A DNA stretch of 5,778 nt from JBBQNY01 sp038221545. Lineage in GTDB: Bacteria; Pseudomonadota; Gammaproteobacteria; Xanthomonadales; Ahniellaceae. Position numbers and translations under genes: made by a program. Numbering within the stretch: position 1 is the first letter of the stretch; each line of letters begins with the position of its first letter. The stretch spans positions 1-5,778 of the forward strand of contig JBBRIE010000195.1 of NCBI GenBank assembly GCA_038221545.1. The letters are read 5' to 3'. Below the pieces are notes generated by a model. The model did no database searches and was not told the origin of the DNA. It worked only from the letters and a program-made list of their open reading frames with translations. Below, piece after piece: positions 1 through 5,778 of this stretch.

Positions 1-1869
1 CGACCAGACCAGGAATCCAGTCAGCAGGTCTGGCCGCTGTTGGGTTTCTGACCACTCAGCAAGCAATTCGTATGCGTTGCGATCATTGGGCGAGATCGCT
101 GCAGCGCGCAGGACTGCACAACGTGCCAGCACCGGATCGGCGGGTGAGGCGGCGACGAAGGCGTCAATAGCCTGCGCGAGCCCGTTGCCGTTCGACGTCA
201 CGCCCGACACGCAGGCGTCCTCGCCGAAGGTGCGGGCGCGGGCGAGTAACAGGTTGCGGGCTGTGGTGATCGCGCGGGTGGCCGACGGATCGTCGAACTG
301 GTCGATCGCCGCCGACGTCGGCACTGCCAACAGCGCCGCGCGCACGCGATCGGGCGGCAGCCCCGAGGCAGCCAAAGCGTTGTCGGCCAGTCGACGGTGC
401 GCCGGTACGCGATGTTCGACGGCGATCCACGCACCCTGGTTGCCGGTGTTGTCGAGTTGCACCGGGGCACGTGCATCGGCGATCACGAACTGCGCGCGCG
501 ATGCGTCGACGATGGCTTCGCCCGCCACATCGACTGCAAGCAGTGTGTCTACTTCGGCGGTCGATTCGCCAAGCGCGCGTACGACTCGCGGGTCGAGTTC
601 GATCTCGTCCGAGCGGCGGCCGGGCTGGCGCAGCAGCAGGCGCACCGGTTGCTGGCGTGGGCCTGCGTGCGCGACGGATACACGTAGCAGTGCAGGCGCG
701 TGCGCAGCGGGCACGTCGAGATGCCTCGTCGCTCCCGCGGGCAACCAGTGGAAGGTAGTGGCATTGATCGTCGACGCTCCGTCCGCAGGGCGGTTGGTCG
801 CCGGCTTGCGACGTTGCGTCCGATCCGGGAATCGCGCGCGCCACAGCCGGGTGTCGAGGACGCCATGCGCGGACGGGCGGACGGCAACATCGCGGAAATA
901 GGAGAACCGACTGAGGAACACATCCGATTCGCTGGATGGCAGTCGCGACAGCGCGCGGTTGAACGCGGCATCGAGGGATTCGCCAAGGCGTTGCACGAGG
1001 CGATCAAGCCCAGGATCGCTGGCGATCGGCAGGGCGCTGTGCGGTGTGCCAGGCAAAGGCGCGAGCACCTTCAGCCATGTACCGGCCTCGCCGTGCACGC
1101 TGAGTTCGCGGGCATTTTCAGGCAGATTGATTCGAACACGACCGGCGATATCCAGCACGTGCTCGCAGTGGTCCGTCGCGGCAATCTGCTCCCGCCGCGG
1201 CGGCGTCGGCGCGCGGCCGTCATAGACGACGCGGCCGTCGGTTTCAACACGCAGCCAGCTCGCATCGGAAGGCAATAGGCGAGGCGCCTGCGTGCGCCAG
1301 AGGTCCAGACGCAGATGCCGGCGGCCGCGCACGTCGAACGTGTGCTCGCCATTGATGCCGAAAGGGACCGCGTGGTCGGACACTTCGTTGAAGTCACGTG
1401 CGGCACGGGGTTCGCGTGGTTTCAATGCGACCCGCCACGGGTCCTCGCCGCCGCGCGTCCCGTCCGAGCGGACGTGCAGGATCGTGCGGCTGTAGGATTC
1501 CGACGCATCAAGGCGTAACCAGCGGGGTCCTTCGGCCCCTGTATCGAACACGACGTGACGTTCGCCGATTTGTTGCGTGGCACGTCGCACGAACAGCGCG
1601 CCACCTTCGCTCGACCACGCTGACGGCATCACGCCGTCGAGCAGTACAATGTCGGCAAGTGCTCCCCCGTCAGCGGGGAGCACAGCACTGGTACCGGCAT
1701 CAAGCGAGAGCACACTGCGATCACGATGCAGATCGTGGGCGACACGACCATGCAGTGCATTTTCCAGGTTATCGCGCCGTGGCAGCGTCTGTGCTTGCGC
1801 GCCCGTGCAGAGCCCAAGCAGCACGGCAGTCAGCGGGCGCAGGCATGGGACGTGGCGGGTCACAGGCAT
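1..1869 (-). CDS. Large exported protein with signal peptide and TPR-like C-terminal region (gene D, 3' end off window)
   Basis: A single minus-strand frame stays open for 623 codons from ATG (1869-1867) to the left edge, with no stop. It shares the tail-to-head packing of its neighbours. Residues 1-27 form a signal peptide: R5, H6 and R11, then L-T-A-V-L-L-G-L and a likely signal peptidase I site after A-Q-A (residue 26). C21 is not in a proper lipobox, because Leu rather than Gly, Ala or Ser precedes it. Residues about 40-280 look beta-rich, including R246-I-N-L ... A-R-E-L-S-V258, which resembles a stretch of gene B. Residues about 285-310 are helical, and 365-475 are again beta-like. From about 490 the sequence is helical, and 574-615 (with S593-P-N-D-R-N-A-Y-E-L-L-A) resembles tetratricopeptide helices. 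A GTG at 1863-1861 is an alternative start giving a GTGA overlap. No known family was recognised. A periplasmic or secreted structural partner is inference. Confidence 0.86.
   Translation of the reverse strand, partial: MPVTRHVPCLRPLTAVLLGLCTGAQAQTLPRRDNLENALHGRVAHDLHRDRSVLSLDAGTSAVLPADGGALADIVLLDGVMPSAWSSEGGALFVRRATQQIGERHVVFDTGAEGPRWLRLDASESYSRTILHVRSDGTRGGEDPWRVALKPREPRAARDFNEVSDHAVPFGINGEHTFDVRGRRHLRLDLWRTQAPRLLPSDASWLRVETDGRVVYDGRAPTPPRREQIAATDHCEHVLDIAGRVRINLPENARELSVHGEAGTWLKVLAPLPGTPHSALPIASDPGLDRLVQRLGESLDAAFNRALSRLPSSESDVFLSRFSYFRDVAVRPSAHGVLDTRLWRARFPDRTQRRKPATNRPADGASTINATTFHWLPAGATRHLDVPAAHAPALLRVSVAHAGPRQQPVRLLLRQPGRRSDEIELDPRVVRALGESTAEVDTLLAVDVAGEAIVDASRAQFVIADARAPVQLDNTGNQGAWIAVEHRVPAHRRLADNALAASGLPPDRVRAALLAVPTSAAIDQFDDPSATRAITTARNLLLARARTFGEDACVSGVTSNGNGLAQAIDAFVAASPADPVLARCAVLRAAAISPNDRNAYELLAEWSETQQRPDLLTGFLVWS
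1659..1683. repeat. Perfect 9-bp inverted repeat within gene D
   Basis: On the plus strand GTGCTCCCC at 1659-1667 is the exact reverse complement of GGGGAGCAC at 1675-1683, leaving a 7-base loop. It lies within codons 63-71 of gene D (V-L-P-A-D-G-G-A-L). No T-run follows on either strand, so it is not an intrinsic terminator. It could fold in the mRNA, but a repeat of this length is not very unlikely by chance in GC-rich DNA. Confidence 0.55.
1792..1869 (-). other. Sec signal peptide of gene D
   Basis: Residues 1-26 have a basic n-region (R5, H6, R11), a hydrophobic stretch around L13-L20 and an A-Q-A motif at 24-26 followed by Q, a plausible signal peptidase I site. The leader works equally well if translation begins at the GTG two codons in. 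It indicates export to the periplasm or beyond. Confidence 0.75.
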
Positions 1870-2705
1870 GCGGCGAATGCCTGCAGCCGCGCGGGTTCGC
1901 GGATCAGCGCGATGCGCAATGCGGCGCCCATTTCCAGATGCATGAAACGCGCCTCGGGGTAGTTGCGGACGAGCCGGCCGACCGCATTGCGGGTTCCGCC
2001 TGGGTAGGCGGCCTGCTCAGGGAACAGGCGTACGTCGATGCCTGCATCACGTGCGCAGGCGGCAAAAGCGCGCAACCCAGTATCAGGCTCGCGCGTTCCG
2101 TTGCTTGCAACCAACGTATCGCTGGTGAGTGCGTACTTGCGCGCTGTTTCTTTGCCAAACCCGTGGAGCTGCACCACCAGCTTATCCGGCTCGGCGTGAA
2201 GGGCGGCGCGGGTGAACAGCTCGAACGGTGTGTTGGACGCGCTCGCCTGATCAGCATCCGGCAGTGACCGGTGCGCCGAATTCAAGGCGAAGGCACTGCC
2301 AAGCGCATGCGTATACAGCGCAAGGCCAATCTGCGCTGTGCCAATGTCGCTCTCCGAGTGAGGTGCCTGCAGGATCAGGTGACGACCGCCGACGAGCCGA
2401 TAGGCATAGGCGCCCCAGCCGCGGACGGCAGGCGACGCTTCGCGCAGTGCCAGACTGCCATTTATCCGCGCGCTGACGAAACCCGGTTGTTGAAAGTGAG
2501 CCGCATCAGGGGACGCGAATCCGCTCGCGAACCCGGCGGCGAGACGCGCACGTTCCTCCTCGGTAGGAACGCGGTAGGAATCGCTGTAACCATGTCGCAT
2601 CCAACGTTCAAGATCGGAGCCGCGGTCAGTGGCGCAGCTTGCAAGGATCAGCACGGCGATGCTGGCGATGGCTGGAAGCCGGAATCGGGCATGTCGGTTA
2701 TTCAT
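1860..2705 (-). CDS. Putative zinc-hydrolase-like lipoprotein (gene C)
   Basis: This 281-residue protein runs from ATG (2705-2703) to TGA (1862-1860). The leader has basic residues (R4, H5, R7, R9), a hydrophobic core and a lipobox L21-A-S-C24. Ala at the next position predicts outer-membrane sorting. The conserved-looking core begins at R95-G-W-G-x-Y100. It continues with A-P-H116-S-E118-S-D120-x-x-T123, A-H145-R, V-V-Q-L-H181-G-F, G236-G-T-R-N240 and R253-F-M-H-L-E258-M. The order of an early His/Glu/Asp cluster, a mid His after hydrophobic residues and a late H-x-E near the C-terminus recalls zinc-dependent amidohydrolases and carboxypeptidases such as N-formylglutamate amidohydrolase or poly-gamma-glutamate hydrolase. 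The match is of general pattern only, so substrate and reaction are unassigned. Two cysteines, C217 and C280, could form a disulfide. The start overlaps gene B by 8 bp and has no good ribosome site, suggesting coupled translation. Gene and lipoprotein calls are strong. The enzyme class is tentative. Confidence 0.88.
   Translation of the reverse strand: MNNRHARFRLPAIASIAVLILASCATDRGSDLERWMRHGYSDSYRVPTEEERARLAAGFASGFASPDAAHFQQPGFVSARINGSLALREASPAVRGWGAYAYRLVGGRHLILQAPHSESDIGTAQIGLALYTHALGSAFALNSAHRSLPDADQASASNTPFELFTRAALHAEPDKLVVQLHGFGKETARKYALTSDTLVASNGTREPDTGLRAFAACARDAGIDVRLFPEQAAYPGGTRNAVGRLVRNYPEARFMHLEMGAALRIALIREPARLQAFAACL
2634..2705 (-). other. Lipoprotein signal peptide with lipobox LASC (gene C)
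   Basis: Residues 1-24 of gene C have a short basic n-region, a hydrophobic core (A12 to L21) and the lipobox L-A-S-C ending at C24, a good match to the signal peptidase II consensus. The mature protein would start at C24 followed by Ala, with no Asp at the second position. By the +2 rule known in enterobacteria this directs it to the outer membrane. Confidence 0.85.
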
Positions 2706-4290
2706 CGCGTTCTAGTTCGCCGCGTTCCGGTCGCAAACGCAATACCGGACGACGGGGCTTCGCACGTCTGACAGGCGCAGCCCGGGTGACTTGCCCCGCG
2801 CTTGTTGCGGCCAATGTCGCAGACCCGCCGCCTCTGTGCCGTGGTTGCTGGACGATCACCACACCCTGCGACAACGGACTGCGCGGGTCGATGATAGGAA
2901 AAAATGTGAACCAGCGGCGGCCCGGGTCGACCTGCAGGCCCGGCGCCGAAGGCAGCGTGGTGGACGTGGTCACCAGCAATGCGGCGTCGGCAGACACCCG
3001 CAACTCTCGCGCACCCTGTGGTGGCTGCAGGTTGACGCGTATCGCTTCGGCGGCCGGGCGGTCCAGTGCGTCGGCGGGTCGATCGAACGCGGACGCGACC
3101 CACGGAACGGCGACACTACTCGATGCGAGCGCGGCTCCCTGCGCGTCCATGAACGTGAGCGCAGCAACGCTGGACGCATACCGTGCGCGCAGCGACAGCC
3201 GCACGGCTGGCACCTGTCCGGAAACAGGATACAGGCGGTAGCGCAGGGCGCCGGAAGGCCCGGCGACATGGAAGCGCGGCCGCAGCCCGTCCGGTACCAG
3301 AGGATCGCTTGAACCGGAGTGGCGCACGTCTACCGTTCCTGCGTCAGAGCTTTGCAACTCGTATAACCCGGCGAGTAGATCACCTTCCCAGCGCCCTTCG
3401 ATGGCACGCGGTGGCCGCGCCGCGCCGGCAAGGAGATCAACGCGCATCGGGGCGCCGGTTGTAGTGCGGGCATCGATCTGCACACGGGTCGGGGCTTCGA
3501 GCTCGAAGCTCACCCGCATTGAAGGAGAAAGCGCGATCGCGGCGTTGCTTGACTGGACCGCGCGAACCGATGCCGTTGCCGGTTTGCGCAGGACGCTGCG
3601 CGCGACAAAATCACGTTGTGGTTGCCCAAGCGGGCCTAGGCGCTCCATCCGATAACGCACCAACTCCCTCTTCACCTCCGCGGCGATCAGGCTGGGCGGT
3701 GTGATCCAATCCGCGGTCAGGTCCCCGCGCACGGCGCCACCAAGTCGCCGGTAGCGGAGTTGGGTCTGCGCATCAGTCAGGCGTGAGTCGATGGCGCCGC
3801 GCCACAGCACCGTACGTATGTCTCGATCCAGCTCGAGCAGCCGCACCGTCACGGCACTTGCACGGGGCCACGGCGTGAGGTCGATCCATTCGGTGGCCAA
3901 AATCCACGCGGGCTCGTTATCGCGGCCGTCGAGCAAGCCGTAAGGGTGCGCTTGATCCAGTCGTCGCAGTCCGACATAACGGCGCTCGCGATTCAGCACC
4001 ACACGTCCCGGTCCCTCGACGGTGATCTCGATCGTCAACTCAAGCCCGCCGCGACGGGCCTGCATCGAAGCGACGAGAAAGCCCTGCAGTGCGAACCAAC
4101 CCTCGTTGGTCGCGGCATTGAAACGCAGCGTCGGCCCGATCGCTTCGAACAGCACGCGCTCGTCGAGTCCCGCATTGCGAACCGGCTCGAGGTTTCGCCA
4201 CGCTTGCCAACGATTGAACACGACGAAGGCGGACACGCCCGTGATCAGCAGGAGCGTGAGCAGCAGGAGCGCGCGGCCAAGCGTTCTCAC
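2698..4290 (-). CDS. Membrane-anchored beta-rich periplasmic protein (gene B), unknown function
   Basis: This is a 530-residue frame from GTG (4290-4288) to TAA (2700-2698). The GTG is preferred because it forms a 4-bp GTGA overlap with gene A and has a G-rich ribosome-site candidate six bases upstream. Residues about 7-25 are one strongly hydrophobic segment (A-L-L-L-L-T-L-L-L-I) flanked by R2 and R6. No clear cleavage site follows, so a signal anchor with about 500 residues in the periplasm is likely. The body alternates short hydrophobic and polar stretches, as beta-sandwich domains do (for example 80-110, 145-165, 255-320, 335-380, 413-440). A module at 418-432 (R-V-N-L ... A-R-E-L-R-V) recurs in gene D. 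The tail from about 500 is rich in Arg and Pro and looks disordered. I see no catalytic motif and do not recognise the family. A scaffold or assembly role in an envelope complex with its neighbours is inference. Confidence 0.9.
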   Translation of the reverse strand: MRTLGRALLLLTLLLITGVSAFVVFNRWQAWRNLEPVRNAGLDERVLFEAIGPTLRFNAATNEGWFALQGFLVASMQARRGGLELTIEITVEGPGRVVLNRERRYVGLRRLDQAHPYGLLDGRDNEPAWILATEWIDLTPWPRASAVTVRLLELDRDIRTVLWRGAIDSRLTDAQTQLRYRRLGGAVRGDLTADWITPPSLIAAEVKRELVRYRMERLGPLGQPQRDFVARSVLRKPATASVRAVQSSNAAIALSPSMRVSFELEAPTRVQIDARTTTGAPMRVDLLAGAARPPRAIEGRWEGDLLAGLYELQSSDAGTVDVRHSGSSDPLVPDGLRPRFHVAGPSGALRYRLYPVSGQVPAVRLSLRARYASSVAALTFMDAQGAALASSSVAVPWVASAFDRPADALDRPAAEAIRVNLQPPQGARELRVSADAALLVTTSTTLPSAPGLQVDPGRRWFTFFPIIDPRSPLSQGVVIVQQPRHRGGGSATLAATSAGQVTRAAPVRRAKPRRPVLRLRPERGELERDE

Positions 4291-5778
4291 GGTGTGTCCC
4301 CCAACAGCCAGGCGTCACCCCGCGCGATGAAGGCCGCCGAGTCCGCGGGTGAGCGTGCGATGCGCGTCGCCCCGCGAGCCGTGGCCTGTTCGAGATCACG
4401 CAGCGCCAGGAGTCGGCCATCGGCGCCTGCAAACTCCAGATAATCCCGCCCACTGTCGAAGTCGACAAGGCGACGCAAGGCGATATCCGTCACGCGTACC
4501 GAAGCCAGCGCAGCGACGTTGCGCGTGGAGACGTAATCGTCTACCGCGCGACGGATGTCCTTGCCGGGCGGCGCCGAGAAGCGCACTGACGCGAGGTGTG
4601 CGTCGAGGTCCAGGGCAACCGTCGGGATTCCGAGGGCGGCGTAGCGCCCGCGCTCGCCATCGCTGCCAAGGGTGTCGCGATCGCCCCGGCGCGCTTGCGC
4701 CGACACCCGAAGCGTCATGAAACGGGGGCCTGACAGACGGCGCACGAAATCCGCCTGCGCGTCGGCGCCGCTGTCCAGGCTGCGCGCGACCGCACTGCTG
4801 CCTTCGAGGGCGACGGAGTCGGCGTCGCCACGCAGCGCCGTAAGCACTTGATCCAGTCGCACGCGCTCGGCGCGCGATGCGGGTTTCCCGACAAAGCCCG
4901 CCAGCACGTCGGGGGAAGGTGCGGCACCCTCTTCCCGACGACCACGCACCTGCAGCACCCAGGGCACCGGCGCGATCGCCGGGACCAGGACTTGATGGGC
5001 CAGATTGAACACCGTGTCCTTATTGCCCGCTGCAAGAACATCGCCAGAGCCATCGGCGCGTACGGCGAAATGCGCGCCAGGGACCAGCAGCGCGCGCGCC
5101 TGCAGGCGGGCGAACAGGCGCGAGCCGTATTCGAATGTCCTCCGCTCTGACAAGGGTCGCGGAATCTCGATGATGTAGGGCGCAGCTTCCCCCATCCGCA
5201 ACACGTAGGTACCCCAGTGTCGCCTGCCGTCATCCTGCTCGGTCAGGATCACGTGCTCCTCTCCGGTGCCGAAATGACGGTGTAACACCAGTCGGTAGCC
5301 CAGCGTCGATGCGGCGGCGTTGATCGCCTCAAGCAGGTCATCATCGCGTCGAAATTGCCACGTCGATGCCAGTACATGCAGGGGTTGCAGCACTTCCGCT
5401 TGCAGGTAGAGCAGGTCGCCCAGCGCGGGCGGCTCGTAGCGTCCGCTCCCAGCCGAGGCGATGGCGTCGCGGCGTTCGACAAGCCAGGCGAACAGGAAAC
5501 CGTCGACGCGTTGCAGTTGGTCAATGCGGGTGGCGCGGGTCGACCCAAGTGCGCGCGCGATCAGCCTGAGTCGCGCTGGGCGTCCCAATAGCAACTCGGC
5601 AAACGGCGCGGTCGATGCGTCGCGCAGCGGGTTGATTGCAGGCCGACGGCCGAAACGCGTGTCGACCGGCCCAATCAGACGCATAAGACTTTCCGGGTCG
5701 ATTCCGTCGGGCATCTCACGCTGGACCCAGAGTTGCGCCGGCGGGTCCTCACCCAACGTACTGGTCTGGCCGCGCACC
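4287..5778 (-). CDS. Partial protein carrying a degenerate hydrolase-like domain (gene A, 5' end off window)
   Basis: The frame is open from the right edge to a TGA at 4289-4287, giving 496 codons in the window. A GTG at 5777-5775 could be a start, but no leader or ribosome site is visible there, so the gene probably begins upstream. Residues are numbered from that GTG. Residues about 1-165 are mostly helical and I do not recognise them. Residues about 175-360 resemble the downstream lipoprotein (gene C): the W188-G-x-Y block, P206, T214, A235-H236, V274-L-Q-V-R-G279 and R352-F-M-x-L356 all match in order. Positions that are His or Glu in gene C are R207, L209, R278 and R357 here, so I infer a catalytically inactive domain. 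Residues 365-496 are an extra C-terminal region absent from gene C. The stop overlaps the next start by 4 bp. Cell location cannot be judged without the N-terminus. The coding call is secure and the function is unknown. Confidence 0.88.
   Translation of the reverse strand, partial: VRGQTSTLGEDPPAQLWVQREMPDGIDPESLMRLIGPVDTRFGRRPAINPLRDASTAPFAELLLGRPARLRLIARALGSTRATRIDQLQRVDGFLFAWLVERRDAIASAGSGRYEPPALGDLLYLQAEVLQPLHVLASTWQFRRDDDLLEAINAAASTLGYRLVLHRHFGTGEEHVILTEQDDGRRHWGTYVLRMGEAAPYIIEIPRPLSERRTFEYGSRLFARLQARALLVPGAHFAVRADGSGDVLAAGNKDTVFNLAHQVLVPAIAPVPWVLQVRGRREEGAAPSPDVLAGFVGKPASRAERVRLDQVLTALRGDADSVALEGSSAVARSLDSGADAQADFVRRLSGPRFMTLRVSAQARRGDRDTLGSDGERGRYAALGIPTVALDLDAHLASVRFSAPPGKDIRRAVDDYVSTRNVAALASVRVTDIALRRLVDFDSGRDYLEFAGADGRLLALRDLEQATARGATRIARSPADSAAFIARGDAWLLGDTP
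4297..4302 (-). promoter_or_regulatory. Shine-Dalgarno-like GGGGGA upstream of gene B
   Basis: On the minus strand a G-rich GGGGGA lies six bases before the GTG at 4290-4288, inside the last codons of gene A. It supports GTG as the start of gene B and fits coupled translation through the GTGA overlap. It is only a partial match to the consensus, and G-runs are common in this GC-rich DNA. Confidence 0.45.

Noticed and set aside
164..844. Minus-strand frame of 226 codons in another phase
   Set aside because: It overlaps gene D completely. It is extremely Arg/Ala rich and has no domain-like pattern, while the gene D frame continues through it from a proper leader.
77..901. Plus-strand frame of 274 codons
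   Set aside because: It is antisense to gene D. The product is low-complexity Ala/Ser/Arg/Thr with no leader or motif, as expected from the opposite strand of a GC-rich gene.
1659..1683. Intrinsic terminator at the hairpin
   Set aside because: No T-run follows on either strand and the stem is inside an open coding frame.
1804..1818. Possible lipobox at C21 in the gene D leader
   Set aside because: The residues before Cys are L-G-L. Signal peptidase II needs a small residue directly before Cys, and an A-Q-A cleavage site follows five residues later.
1398..2267. Plus-strand frame of 289 codons
   Set aside because: It crosses the C/D junction antisense to both, with Arg/Ala/Cys-rich composition and no recognisable features.
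2561..2580. Direct repeat CGGTAGGAA, two copies 11 bases apart
   Set aside because: It lies wholly within gene C coding sequence (residues around S43-T48), is only nine bases long and has no third copy.
2639..3241. Plus-strand frame of 200 codons
   Set aside because: It is antisense to gene B and the start of gene C, with shadow-like composition.
4247..4271. Repeated CAGCAGGAGCG-like bases
   Set aside because: They are antisense to the leucine codons of the gene B membrane segment, so the repeat follows from the leucine-rich sequence.
4040..4468. Minus-strand frame spanning the A/B junction
   Set aside because: It is out of phase with both genes, which meet exactly at GTGA, and its product is Arg/Ala/Pro-rich without structure.
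5775..5777. GTG at the window edge as the true start of gene A
   Set aside because: The following residues are not a leader, no ribosome site can be seen, and the frame runs to the edge, so it is more likely an internal Val codon.

Overview
The window is high-GC bacterial DNA, densely coded, with every convincing gene on the minus strand. Sec-type leaders and a lipoprotein leader with alanine after the lipid-anchored cysteine indicate a Gram-negative with an outer membrane. The GC-rich codon use and GTG starts would suit a proteobacterium, possibly Xanthomonadales-like, but nothing here fixes the taxon.

Read in the direction of transcription (right to left), four genes follow each other with no intergenic space. 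(A) 5778-4287: the last 496 codons of a protein whose beginning lies off the right edge. (B) 4290-2698: a 530-residue protein with one N-terminal membrane anchor and a large, probably periplasmic, beta-rich body. (C) 2705-1860: a 281-residue lipoprotein with a hydrolase-like set of His/Glu/Asp motifs. (D) 1869-1: an exported protein of at least 623 residues, still open at the left edge. Junctions overlap by 4 bp (A/B, GTGA), 8 bp (B/C) and 10 bp or 4 bp (C/D, depending on start). This points to one translationally coupled operon whose promoter and terminator are both outside the window. No stretch above 10 bp is free of coding sequence, and I see no RNA gene, mobile element, CRISPR array or replication origin.

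The most interesting point is that A and C appear to share a domain. About 60 residues align without a gap around a W-G-x-Y block, and two further blocks line up downstream. The residues in C that look catalytic or metal-binding (H116, E118, H181, E258) are R, L, R and R in A. A therefore looks like a catalytically dead relative of C encoded two genes upstream in the same operon. B and D also share a short beta-strand module (R-[VI]-N-L ... A-R-E-L-x-V).

The inferred picture is a cell-envelope system. It would have an inner-membrane-anchored protein (B), a probable outer-membrane lipoprotein enzyme (C), a large exported protein with a TPR-like C-terminal part (D), and a pseudoenzyme partner or scaffold (A). 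I cannot name it as a known pathway, and its substrate is unknown.
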